This document shows positions 10,814 to 21,437 of a stretch of 64,000 nucleotides of DNA, in pieces; the stretch's first letter is position 1; each line of letters starts with the position of its first letter. Origin of the DNA: Narthecium ossifragum (Eukaryota; Streptophyta; Magnoliopsida; Dioscoreales; Nartheciaceae); NCBI GenBank assembly GCA_963920575.1, contig OY986969.1, forward strand, positions 8,119,096-8,183,095, written 5' to 3'. A program made the position numbers and the translations under genes. Below the pieces are notes generated by a model that was not told the origin of the DNA, ran no database searches, and saw only the letters and a program-made list of their open reading frames with translations.

Positions 10814-12580
10814 CTAGCCCGACGCTATGCTATATAGATCAAAACCGAATTTGGGTGGCCGATGGTTCCAGGTGAAGAAATACATGGATTGAAGCATAGA
10901 GAAGTCATGCAAAGATAATTCATCAAAGATGAAAGACCGGTCCCAAGTAATGAAATCATTAAAAAATTTAGTTAGTGACCAATCACCATCCTGCAAACCA
11001 TGTGTTTCAATAAATCTGTCTATCATCATATAGGCTTTTGGTGGCCTATGGTTTAAAGTATAGAAATACATGCATTGAAGGATGGAGATGAGGTGCAAAC
11101 ATGATTTATCAAAGAAGAAAGGAGAATTCATGGCAAATAATTCATTATAAGCTTTAGGCATTGGCCAATTGTCATCCTTCAAGCCATGGACTTCAATAAT
11201 TAGATCCATCAGTGAATGGTCTTTTGGAGGTCGATGATTTGAAGTAAAGAAATACATGGTCCAAAGAAGAGTAAAGCCATGCAAACAAGCTTCATCAAAG
11301 AAAAAGGGAATGTCGGTAGCAAACAAAGTACTAGAAGGATGAGAAGTCTTCATAAGATCTTTGATGAAGTTTCGATGAAAATGAGCATGCTCTCTAATCA
11401 AAATAAGGTCTAACCTCTCGGAATGTTCAACTAGTGTGGATGACATGACTAGTAGAAGCTTAAATTGAGATGTCCTATAGACAATCTCACTAGAGTCCTC
11501 ATGATCATTTAAACAAAGCAAAGCATCATCACCATCCAACACGTCAAAAAATGGCATGTTATTTTTATATGAAATTTCCTCAACATATGCATCAAGATTA
11601 GATAGATCCTCATAAAAAACTTCATGAACCGGTAAATCAATATCATAAGAATACTCCTTCTCAAAGTTAGATATGTCATTATAAAAACTTTCATATACCG
11701 GCAACATAATCTCACATGAATCATTATTAAAGTCCAAAATATTCGCATGAAAAGCTTCATAAAATGGCAAGTTGATATCAAATGATTCACCCTCGATATT
11801 AAGTATTTGCTCGTGGAAAGCTTTATACACCGGCATAACAAGATCACATGAAGCATCATAATTATCCAAAATGGGAGCTCGCGAGTTATCGTAAATCACA
11901 TCACCATTACATGTCTCAAAATCATTAATCGGATAAGCATTCTCAACATCATCATTAATCATAAGAGGCTCTAAGTCACACATGCTTTCATCACTATTAT
12001 CATCATCAACATCATAAAAAATATGAGGCACTTGTCCTTTCATCCAATCAATATGCGCTGCCGACCACAGATCATTAATAATATCATCACACCTTGGCGA
12101 AACATCATTCAAATCATCATGAACAAGTGAAGTCTCATTAGTAATCGCACAATTGCATGTGTCACTAACATTGGTAAATTGGGTATCACAACTATCATCA
12201 TTAGAACTAGGAAGTACCGACTCATTCCCACACTCATCAGCCTCATCATCATATGATTCCATCAAAGATGTGAGTTGCTCAATTTGGGCTTGTATTCTAG
12301 CTATTGATTGTGAAAGAGAATGAACAATTGGTGTTAGTGCCTCAATAGTCTCTAAATCGGTACGAGTCCTTTTATCTAAAGATGGATCTACGTATGCTTG
12401 TGATTCAAAGGGACTGAGAGGTTCATGCCAATGTTGGGGTGGTGGGTATTGTGTTTGATGAAGATAAGATGGTTCAAAATTAGGTGCAAAGCATTGGTTT
12501 GGTATGCTTGAATCTTGTGATTGAACATTATGAGGATAGTAACCTTGGAATTGCCAGTAAGGGTATGGATGATTACTCAA
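10814..12580 (-). CDS. Unrecognised repetitive protein of the non-autonomous LTR element
   Basis: 588 residues, uninterrupted, and the first long ORF after the primer site, in the place of gag. Residues 1-65 are Tyr/Pro/Gln-rich (YPYWQFQGYYP). About 75-110 form a likely coiled coil (LETIEALTPIVHSLSQSIAR onward). About 110-250 are Asp/Asn/Ser-rich and acidic. About 255-350 hold five units of roughly 22 residues starting LPVYxAFHE. The C-terminus holds a 62-residue repeat with core MYFFTxNHRPPK at about 442, 504 and 566, and a partial unit before. The DNA period is exactly 186 bp (10857, 11043, 11229). There is no CCHC knuckle, protease or RT motif. The intact frame in an otherwise non-coding element suggests selection or recent activity. 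A particle or RNA-binding role is a guess. Confidence 0.7.
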   Translation of the reverse strand: MSNHPYPYWQFQGYYPHNVQSQDSSIPNQCFAPNFEPSYLHQTQYPPPQHWHEPLSPFESQAYVDPSLDKRTRTDLETIEALTPIVHSLSQSIARIQAQIEQLTSLMESYDDEADECGNESVLPSSNDDSCDTQFTNVSDTCNCAITNETSLVHDDLNDVSPRCDDIINDLWSAAHIDWMKGQVPHIFYDVDDDNSDESMCDLEPLMINDDVENAYPINDFETCNGDVIYDNSRAPILDNYDASCDLVMPVYKAFHEQILNIEGESFDINLPFYEAFHANILDFNNDSCEIMLPVYESFYNDISNFEKEYSYDIDLPVHEVFYEDLSNLDAYVEEISYKNNMPFFDVLDGDDALLCLNDHEDSSEIVYRTSQFKLLLVMSSTLVEHSERLDLILIREHAHFHRNFIKDLMKTSHPSSTLFATDIPFFFDEACLHGFTLLWTMYFFTSNHRPPKDHSLMDLIIEVHGLKDDNWPMPKAYNELFAMNSPFFFDKSCLHLISILQCMYFYTLNHRPPKAYMMIDRFIETHGLQDGDWSLTKFFNDFITWDRSFIFDELSLHDFSMLQSMYFFTWNHRPPKFGFDLYSIASG

Positions 12581-13018
12581 ATCCGGATCATAGGTGTATC
12601 AATGCGAATAATATGTCGGGTTCGAGAAATCATATGCATCATTAACATAAGCGGGTGCATAATTAGATGAAAGAATAATTGTTCAATGTGGCACCCGGTG
12701 GCATATAATTATCGGCCATGGATAAATAATTAATTAAACAAGGACCAAGCAAAAAGTTAGTAATACGTTACAAGGGGTTGGTCCAAGAATGAGACGTCCG
12801 TCGTCGACCGTAGATCACTGATTCTCCTTACGTCGGCGTCTCATAGTAACAGAAAAATAGGCAATGTAAGTACAAATCGTTTTCTTTTTTTTTAAAATTT
12901 TTTTAAAATTTTCTTTTTTAAAATTTTTAATGTTTAATTTTTTTTAATATAATAAGCATAAGAAAATAACTAATTGAATTAAAACTACACTAAGCAAGTA
13001 ACTTAACTACTATTCTAT

Positions 13019-13036
13019 TCCCCGGCAACGGCGCTA
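13019..13036 (-). promoter_or_regulatory. Primer-binding site, tRNA-Asp type
   Basis: The plus strand reads TCCCCGGCAACGGCGCTA, which matches 17 of 18 positions of the plant tRNA-Asp 3' end (…CGCCA). It lies 6 bp from the right LTR, the expected place for minus-strand DNA priming. Confidence 0.85.
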
Positions 13037-13042
13037 AAATTT

Positions 13043-14659
13043 TGACACGCCTTGAAAAGTGTCGTTATCTTAACAAGTACGTCAAAATTAGAAATTTATA
13101 ATCCGAATCACTAACTAACTACTTTATGGGTAGATAGCAATGAGTCCGAGTCGAATCCACAGGGAAAAGAAGTGTTAAGTATAATTACCTCGTATAGCTT
13201 TAAATCAAAAGATTGATAAAGAGAATGATTTTTGGGTTTTAACTACTCTTAACTCAGATTAAACTAAACTGAATAATAATAGGATAAATGACCAAGAGAT
13301 TTCTAATCCATAATAAAGAACTAACTAGGTCTTCCTAGGATAAAAGCAATTCAAAAAGTGTTAATGGTTTCAACTAGTCGATAGGTGAATGGCTAGAACC
13401 CCTACCGCTCAACAAAAATTCGTAAGAAGTCTTCATCGGAACGAAGATCAAATCAGTGGATAATTGGTATGAGAATAATCAAAGTGGTTCTAGCATTTTG
13501 AGATCGTCTAATCAATAAAGATAAAGAACGAATTGTAGGTTACAATCATAGGTCTTAATGGTTCTATCATTAAGGTAATGGTTCTAGCACTCCTACAATC
13601 ATAATCTAGGGTTTAGAATCCAATCCTAAGATCTAACATGGTTCTAGCATGAAAGCATCTTGGAAAAGTCCTAATCCTAGCCTCTAACATGCAATGCTCA
13701 AAACCAGCGATTGTAATCTCAGCGTAACTTCCACATCCGAACTCGAAACAAGATGATTCAAGATTCGGTGGAAAGCTAAGGAAGAGATCTACAACTTTTG
13801 TGTTTTGAGTTTTCAAAGATTCTGACTGTACAACCATGGAAAAACCGAGACAAGACAGGCCGAATCTAGGGCACAAAGAACATCCAATTCATTCACCATA
13901 ATCAATATTACCAATAGATATATTAAATCTGAAATCTATCCATTAAACCATTATAAAGTACATGCTCAGATCAATGGAAGTCCTTAGAAAGATTCTCTAA
14001 TACATCATAGAAATCCCTAGGCTAGAAATTAGTTACTCATCTTAGGAAGGAGATCCGTCGATGAAGGTTGTCGCCGCGCTCCACCCATGGATCTTTCACC
14101 AAAGATCTAACCTAATTTGTGGAAAAGAAACTAAGAGAAACCCTAAGAGATGAAGAAAATTCGGCCATAGAAGCCTGCCAAAACGCCCCCAAAGAAGGCT
14201 ATTTATAGCATAAGACAAACCCTAACTCGGATTAGTCAGTTTCCTTTTATTTTTCCCGCAGCGCCAACGGGATCGATCCCCTTTGGGAAGCGGATCGATC
14301 TCCTTCTTCCGAAACTTCTTTCCTGCGCCTTTGTACTAAAAATAACATATCTTCCTCTAGGAAACTCCAAATCACGAACCGTAAAAAGTTATGGAATCTA
14401 GACTTCAAGAGTTTTCCAACCATATATAGCACATCATCTGGTTCTTCCTAAAAGGTATAATTTAATTTTCAAAGATGGCCCACCTTTGCTCCTTTGGCTT
14501 CGCAGGTTCTTTATTTGTTCGTTTTAGCACCAAACTTGATCTAATCTTCGCTGAGGGTCCTTAAGCCTGAAATGGGGAAAAGACAATAAAAATAGCATTG
14601 CTCGGAGACTAACAAGACCTAGTTAAAGGGGTAATTTGTGCACTTTTCACGCGTTATCA
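13043..14659 (-). repeat. Right LTR (5' LTR in element orientation)
   Basis: This 1,617-bp partner of the left LTR has the same termini. It carries the same 87-codon minus-strand ORF (13613-13876) with a few substitutions. It keeps what looks like the original sequence at the patch that is altered in the left copy. Confidence 0.95.
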
Positions 14660-14664
14660 GAGGT

Positions 14665-16990
14665 TAATTGGTAAGGAAACAAAAGGTGCATGTGCTCCAG
14701 GTGGGGTGGAGAAAAGCTCCGCTTCAACTCCTCTCCCTACTTTTCTCCAGCTGCCCCTCCATCCACCCCCTCGTCCTCCCCTTCCCCGACCACCCTTCCA
14801 TCCCCTCCGGCATCGGGAACATCAAAGACCTCTCGGCTTCACCGTTTGCCAACATGCTCCACATCATGGTCGGGCAAGTTGAAGCGGAGCTTGCCGAGGT
14901 AGACCTTGCCACTCGAGCTCCTCCTCCACACTACCGCTGTCGCCGGCACAAGCTAGGGTTTTTGGGTTGGAGGAAGGAGGGATCCGGCCCCTATATATAT
15001 ACCTGGATCTCTACTATTTTGATCTTGTTGATGATTCTGACGTCGATGACCGCTGATCTATTGGTGGCCACCTTGTTGGCAAGGGGACCCAATTTTGGCG
15101 TACGGATCCCGTACTTGGATAAATCTATAATTCAATAACCCCTAACAAATACTTAACAAGTCTCTTATACTATAACTAAATTAAAGAGCACAATCAGTTA
15201 AACACTATCATAGTGACAAAACATCAAACACCTCAAGGTAATATGAGCATGGCGATATGATCTAATTGTCTAGCAGTAAAAGTAGTACAACAACCAAAAA
15301 CTCAAGGAGATTTTAAGACCACAACAAGCTTCTAAACTATTTAGAACAAGTCCCAACACTTAAAGCAAGACTATCAAGTAAAAGCATCTAAGGAGGAAAA
15401 CAACAAACACTTGAGAGGTAGTGTGTGTGTGCATTGCATATCCTAAGAATTGGCAGTGAAGGAAAAGAACAGCTAACCCAAAAACTGACACAAGAAGTTT
15501 TTAACGTGGAAAACCCCAAATGGGTAAAAAACCACGGGTCCTCTATCGGAGACCACCCAAACCAAGCAGTAAGCCTTTGTTATGACAGTTACACAACAAG
15601 CACCCTTTCTTGATGACTCCTCACCAAAGCTCAGTGCCAACAATTGAACACACTGCCACTGAATCCATACTCTAGTGCATGATCTTCAACACTCAGCTGA
15701 GATAGATGGAGGACTCCTCCTCTCTTATTGAAGCTCCTTGGAATCCACCAAGGATGAAGGATTCGACCTTCGATTTAACTTGGACTCCTCCAAGTAATTG
15801 AAGAACTCATTCTTCAAATAACACCTCTTGAAATCTTCAAGGGTGAAGAACTCTCTCTTTGATAAAATGGCAGCTATGAGGAAGATAGGATTTTAGCTCA
15901 CTTTGATCAAGTTGCTCCTCACTTTCTTTGGACCAGAGTTCCTCCCTTCACAGCTTTAGTCTTCCTCTATATATAAGCATGTTGCCATGCTTGAGCAACC
16001 TACTACTCCATTGCTTCCTAGCTACTTTTCCAGCTGTTAGTTTCTTTTCACTTCATACACAGCTGGTCTTGATCTTTTTACCCATACAAAGCTGCAGAAC
16101 CTCTTTTAAGCTTTCTAGTTGTGAAGCAAACACTTCTTTGTTCACAACTTTCATAGCTGGCTTCCTTGTCAGCTGAACTTTGCTTTTTAGCAGAGCCTTC
16201 TGCTGCATTGATCTACGAGCTTTGATAAATGGTTGCAGTGTTTGATCAGTGTTTGATTTCTGCACAAGTCTGATCTTTGCTCCCGGTCAACTATGGTGGT
16301 TGCTTTAGAACTGTTGGTCCTCCAGCTGCCTCATTAGTGGCTTTGTAGATGTCTCCAATTTTGCATCAAAGAACACAACCTTGTCCAATTTAGTCTCTAA
16401 TTACAATGCTTGTGTCCTAGTTACAAGCTAATAAGTTTTGACACAAATCAAGCTAATTACAATCCTTACAAAATCTCCACACCATAGCCAGCTTTGCATC
16501 AGTGCAAGGGAATCCACCATGTCTTCAGGGAGGTACTTCGCCAGAACCATTCCCAAGCACCATCTCCTTAGTCATCAATTTAGCTATAAAAAAAAACCCT
16601 AGCTCCTTTGTCATCACATTTAGCTGCACGCAAAAGGAAAAGTTCTCAAAATCGATCATTTAATGCATGTTAATAAAGAGTTTTTTTATTTTTGTGTTGA
16701 ACCATTGATGATCAACTTAACTTTATTTTTGTGTTTATCAAGATTATGTACTTCAATGATTTGAATGCAAAGCGTTGAACGAGAGCAAGATGTGATTTTG
16801 TGCACAGGCCTACTACACATGTGGCTGGTGGGCCGGTGGCTATGTGAGGCCCAAAAGAAACTCTCCCAAGCACCTAGGCCCCACCTAAATCCACCAATAA
16901 CATTTTTCACGTGCATTACACGTGCCTATGAACAAATCTTTATCCATAAATAAGTAATGAAAAAACAAGGAAAAATACGTGAAAAGATTG
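14665..16990. other. Unassigned region with an LTR-like middle part
   Basis: 14668-14990 is GC-rich with ORFs on both strands, none with a trustworthy domain. From about 15110 to 16500 the sequence has the look of a plant copia LTR or leader (for example AACGTGGAAAACCCCAAAT near 15502), but no paired LTR, clear terminus or target duplication was found. The remainder is AT-rich without signal. Confidence 0.25.
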
Positions 16991-17296
16991 CCAACATGCA
17001 TACCGGGCTTCCGATGGAAATGGAAACATTAGCTCCGTAGTTTGCAAGATCATAAGCAATCTCCATGTCGGAGTTACCAGATCTGACTAGATCAATTAAT
17101 CAGTATCTCATTACCGATTTGATGACATATGCAGTGTACATGTTTTGATCCACGTACACAAATCACAACTCAAATACATAGTTCTCTTTAGACGCGTCGA
17201 TTGATTTTTTTTTTTTTTTTATTAGTTAAGCTACAATGGTTGGGTAAGAAAGAAGAGATTACATGGCAATTATAGAAGGCCCCAAGAGGCTAGTCG
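16991..17296. other. No feature recognised
   Basis: AT-rich intergenic sequence with one T-homopolymer near 17208. Confidence 0.3.
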
Positions 17297-17730
17297 TAGG
17301 TGTGAGCATCCGGTTTTCGGTTCGGTCTTCGGTTTAGTTTGAAGAAATGAACTTTTTCGGTCCAGAATTTTGAGAACCGAGTCAAATTATATGTCAAAAC
17401 CGAACCAAACTAATTCGGTCTAAAATTTTGAAAATCAAACCGAATCGAATTCATGTAAAAACCGAACTGAATAAAATTGAACCAAACTATGTGTGTACTT
17501 ATGTAGTATGTAAAATAAAAAAAATAATTATTTTACTAAAAAGTTCTGTTTTTCGATTCTAATCGAAATTTATAATGAAGAACCGAATCGAATAATCGAA
17601 ATTTTTAAAGTTCGAAAACCGAACATAACTGAATGAATCGAAGAATCGAAGAATCGAATCAAATGGACTAAAGTTGTTCAGTTCGGTTCGGTTTTTCAGT
17701 TCGAATTCGATTCGGTTTTGCTTATCATTA
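17297..17730. mobile_element. Small hAT-like element with TTCGGTT subterminal repeats
   Basis: The left end TAGGTGTGAGCATCCGG resembles the TAGGGGTGAGCA end of the hAT at 44435. The interior is made of TTCGGTT/AACCGAA-type units pointing inward from both ends, as in that element. The right end is degenerate and the flanks match only partly (GCTAGTCG versus ACTAGCCT). There is no coding capacity. Exact ends are uncertain, because a short inverted match (AGGCTAGT) extends beyond them. Confidence 0.5.
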
Positions 17731-18755
17731 ACTAGCCTAAGCTGAATAGGTAAGGCTATCCGCCTCCTCTTTGAATTCACAGGGGATAAAAAAAAACAAA
17801 AGAAAACAGACACCAAATGGAACGTAGGATCCGAAGACACCAATGTCTCTTTAGATGGGTTGATTAATTAACCATAGCGCAATAAACCGGGGTTTGTTCT
17901 GACGCAGTTCACGTCATTTTTTACATACAATTGTACCGTTGGGCGTCTCCATTGTCATGGACGTTTAAATTAATGGATTTTGTTGGGTGCATTGATCCCG
18001 ACCCGAGTGAATCCAATTCTTGGGCTCCAAAAGGAAAGGTCGTTTGAATCGAGACTATATAGTAGATTGGTTAAACCTTTGCAAGAATATTATGGCCCAT
18101 ATAAGTAAGTTATGGTTAAAATGAAGTGTATCTTAAGCAAAACTTTTTTTGGGTGGATAAGGTCGTCGTCATCCATTGTTGGATTAGGCGCAAGCACAAC
18201 ATGCATTCATTATTGGGTTTCCATAATCCCCTTCCAATCTTATATATGGGGTGGTGCAATGAATCAAATTCCAGTGCATCCGAGACCGATCCACTCGGAC
18301 CCAATCGAGATGAGGTTTTTGGTTCGACCCAAACATAATGGAGCGCATCTGGGTTGGGTCCAAATCCGAGCCAGGAAATCGGATTCGGATCCATCAATCT
18401 ATCGTGATTTGACAGGCTATAATGGGGTTTTATTTCTACGGACCAAAAAGAAACTCAGTCACTTGCCCATAGCGACGAGCATGGCGGCAACCAAAATCCC
18501 AAACGTCTCTCATCCCTCGCCAAGCGATCTCTTTGATCGTCCATAGCGGCGCCGTCAAGCACTCTAGGGCTGCTCATGGGCTAGCCTGTTGGGCTAGAAA
18601 CAGGTTGGGCTCTCCTCGATCCGTGCTCACTGGTCCACAGTGTTATTTGTATGAGCTAGGGCCTTGGGCCACTTGTTCCTACAGCAGCTGGCCTCCCAGT
18701 GGGGTTGGGCCAGGTCAAGGTTGAAAGCTTTGGATCGGGCATGTGGACTGATAAC
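17731..18755. other. Region without recognised gene
   Basis: An ORF at 18112-18546 has no domain. Near 18481 an ATG in GC-rich context (MAATKIPNVSHPSPSDLF) could be a truncated gene start but stops at once. The end of the region is the CTGATAAC flank of the next element. Confidence 0.25.
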
Positions 18756-19593
18756 CAGGGCCGGCCCAACCCCTAGGCCCCACTTGAAAGGGGGCTCCAA
18801 ATTTTATGCTAATTAAAAAATTAGGGCTTATATATGTATTAAAAAAAGCAAAGTTATTGAATTCATGCTTTATTGTTAATTAAGAAGTTAGGGCCTATAT
18901 ATGTATTTAAAAAACCAAGTTATTGAATTCATGTTTTATTAGGTTTCTAACATAACCGTTAGACCCCTAAACCTTCTAATTAATGTAAAGATAGCAGTGA
19001 GCCCCCATTAAAAAACCCCTTGGTTACCCCACTTGGAATTTGGAAAAGGCATGAATGGTTAGCAAAAAAATTATTGGGACTTAATATGGACATGTGTCCA
19101 TAAATTTTGTCATCTAGTTAATTTATAACTTTATTGACGACTTGGGTTTATATCATGAACGAAAGCTTTTGAGAGAAGTTTTGTCATTAGAAAATTACGA
19201 TCTAATTCAAATCTTGAACTATATAAAAAAACTAGATTATTTTTCGAATACCTCCATCGTATATAGAATATTGTTGACAATACCTGCAACGGTTGCTTCT
19301 ACAGAAATAAGTGTTTCAAAATTGAAGCTAATAAAATCTTACTTGCGATTAACCATGTCACAAGAAAGATTAAATAAATTATTTATGTTATCTATTGAAA
19401 AATATATATTAGCTAAACCTGAATATAAAAACTTAATCAGTACTTCCGCAGGGTAAAAAGAAAGAAGGATGATTTTTAAATAAGCTTATCATATTTAATT
19501 AATTTAATTTTCTTATTAACTATGATCAGTAAATACTTAAGGGCCTCATCTGATTTATTTTCCTATGACCCCAAAATTGATTGGGCCGGCCCG
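18756..19593 (+). mobile_element. Internally deleted hAT element
   Basis: The left end CAGGGCCGGCCCAA and right end TTGGGCCGGCCCG are inverted repeats. The flanks CTGATAAC (18748-18755) and CCGATAAC (19594-19601) match at 7 of 8 bases, as expected for hAT. It holds only the last part of a transposase, so it is non-autonomous. Confidence 0.8.
19142..19456 (+). pseudogene. hAT transposase C-terminal dimerisation domain, fragment
   Basis: About 104 residues containing LLTIPATVASTEISVSKLKL, IKSYLRLTMSQERLNKL and LSIEKY, the hATC dimerisation signature of TTF-type hAT transposases. The N-terminal zinc finger and catalytic core are missing, since the element is only 838 bp. It sits just inside the GGGCCGGCCC right end, the usual position for the transposase 3' end. 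Confidence 0.8.
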
Positions 19594-19880
19594 CCGATAA
19601 CAACCCTATTTATAATGCTTTACCCATATAATATCAGTCTATAATGACATTAATGTTAGGGATTTTTGCATTCTGGTACCATGCACTTTTTCAGAAATGC
19701 ACTTTGGTACCATCAGGTTTGAGATTTGTAATTTAATACATCTAACTTATACATTTATGTACTTTAATACAAACCTTGACCGATTTTTATACATTTTGAC
19801 TGATTTGCTGATGTAAGAGAGAGAAAGAGACTCCTCCTTCTTTCTTCTTGCTGCTTCTTCTCTATCTCAACTCTGTTGGC

Positions 19881-21437
19881 AGACCTCTTGCGGTCGATAT
19901 CGTTACTCTCCGCGCCTCCAGATGCTGCTACGCCAGAGCTTGTGTTGAAGTGGACATAAACAAGCCCCTCAGGTTGGCCATCCGGATCCGTGAGAAGAAA
20001 GACGGCATGCTGACCCAAGGCTTCTTCCAGCACTTCGTCTTTGAAGGTGTACCAGTCTGCGCAGTTTGTGCTCACTTTGGACATCTCAAAGACTCCTGCA
20101 GCTTTTATACTGTAGCCCATGCTGCCGAACCTCCAAGCCCACAAGCTCTTACTCAGGCTAAACCCCTACCATCAACCCCTGCCCAACCCCGCCCTTCTCC
20201 TCCTCCAAACACTATGCCCCCCGCTCCACCCCCAAACACCATGTCCCCCACCCAACCCCACCCTTCTTCTCCTCCAAACACTATGCCCCCCACTCCACCC
20301 CCAAACACCATGTCCCCCACCCAGGCACCCTTGCAACCCCATATTGCACTTTCCTCATCTCTTCCTCTCTCTCCACCCCCTCCCAGTTCCATTGCTACAC
20401 CTTCCCTGGATGGTGCTTGGATTATGGTGGAACCCAAGAAGCGCCGGCTGCCCCGCCTGGATCGCCGGAAAGGTATTCTCGGAGCTGTGCCGGATGTACC
20501 GCTGGGTGTGGATCTGGGTGCAATTTCAAAATCTTGCCATGATGCGGCTGAGGCCTGCTCACCCACTCCTATCAGCAGCCAAGTTCCAACAAGACTTTGC
20601 CGTCCTATGCAAGCCAAGGAGAAGCAGACTTGCCAGCTATCCTATAGGGGTTTAGATCCCAGCCCCTCGTCCCACACTTCTGCTCTCTCTGAAAAGGAAA
20701 CATCGTTAGTTGGCAAGACTCTCGCTCCTGTTACGCCCTCCTCCAAATCTCTGTCATTGGTGGCGCGCCAGGATCCTGTCAGGGAGGCGTGCTCTGCTCC
20801 TGACATTGACTTCGGCGGTGCCATAATTTCTGATCCCCCGTCCTCTGCTCCACCAAATCCTGAAACTCAATCCTTGACCTCTCCCATAAGCCTATCCCTA
20901 GCCTCATCCCCTCACGACTCGCCATCATCTCCTCACGACTCGCCACATCTTGTACCTCCACCGAATGAGTTGGCGGCTGTCCTGAACCCGGTACTCCATC
21001 ACCCACCCTCCTCCAAACCAACCCCTCCTACCAGTGAGCAGTGTGAGGACCCACCACGCCAACCGGCGCTCAATGCTGATTTGCTCCTCCTTCTGCAAGA
21101 TGGATCTTCAGATGACCAGGAGGAGCTGGATCAAGCTTATCTAAATCAAGATACCTCCAATGACTTGGACCCTGGACCAAATCACCCATCCTCCTCTAAT
21201 ACCACCCCCCTCTCTGAAGACGATCTGGTCTCTCTACACCTCAAGGGAATGGGTACTCTATGCAGTATCCTCCATGAAGTTGCAGCTAGCAAATCAACCA
21301 CCCCCACTTCCCAAGAGAGCGATGATGATGACCATGACGATCTCACCTTGCCATCCCCTGCGCCGCCACCCATGCCCAACCGTCGCTCTCGAAGACCCCC
21401 TCTGGCCCGTGGTGCCCCGGCACCCGCGTCACAATGA
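19881..21437 (+). pseudogene. LINE ORF1 (RNA-binding, gag-like), 5'-truncated
   Basis: The open frame starts in upstream MULE sequence (19848), but LINE homology begins near 19881 with GRPLAVDIVTL. The motif YARACVEVDINKPL and a CCHC knuckle (CAVCAHFGHLKDSC, about 20055-20096) identify plant LINE ORF1. The rest is a long Pro/Ser-rich region with a local repeat around 20190-20320. The last codons overlap the ORF2 start (ATGA at 21434-21437). The first part of the protein is missing by truncation. Confidence 0.85.

Larger units (their letters stand above)
6682..14659 (-). mobile_element. Complete non-autonomous LTR retrotransposon (tRNA-Asp primed, Athila-like signals)
   Basis: The element is 7,978 bp with direct LTRs (6682-8283 and 13043-14659) and a perfect 5-bp target duplication GAGGT (6677-6681, 14660-14664). 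Orientation is minus: an 18-nt match to the 3' end of plant tRNA-Asp abuts the right LTR, and a polypurine tract (minus strand) abuts the left one. tRNA-Asp priming is typical of Athila-type Ty3 elements. No protease, reverse transcriptase, RNase H or integrase is visible in about 4.8 kb of internal sequence. The only long ORF encodes an unrecognised repetitive protein. It must rely on enzymes made elsewhere. Confidence 0.9.

Noticed and set aside
14668..15138. 156-codon ORF with SIPSGIGNIKDLS resembling a leucine-rich repeat
   Set aside because: Only one weak LRR-like stretch, and competing ORFs on both strands of GC-rich sequence.
15110..16500. A complete copia LTR or element
   Set aside because: The sequence looks LTR-like in places, but no second LTR, terminus pair or target duplication was found, so it is left as unassigned.
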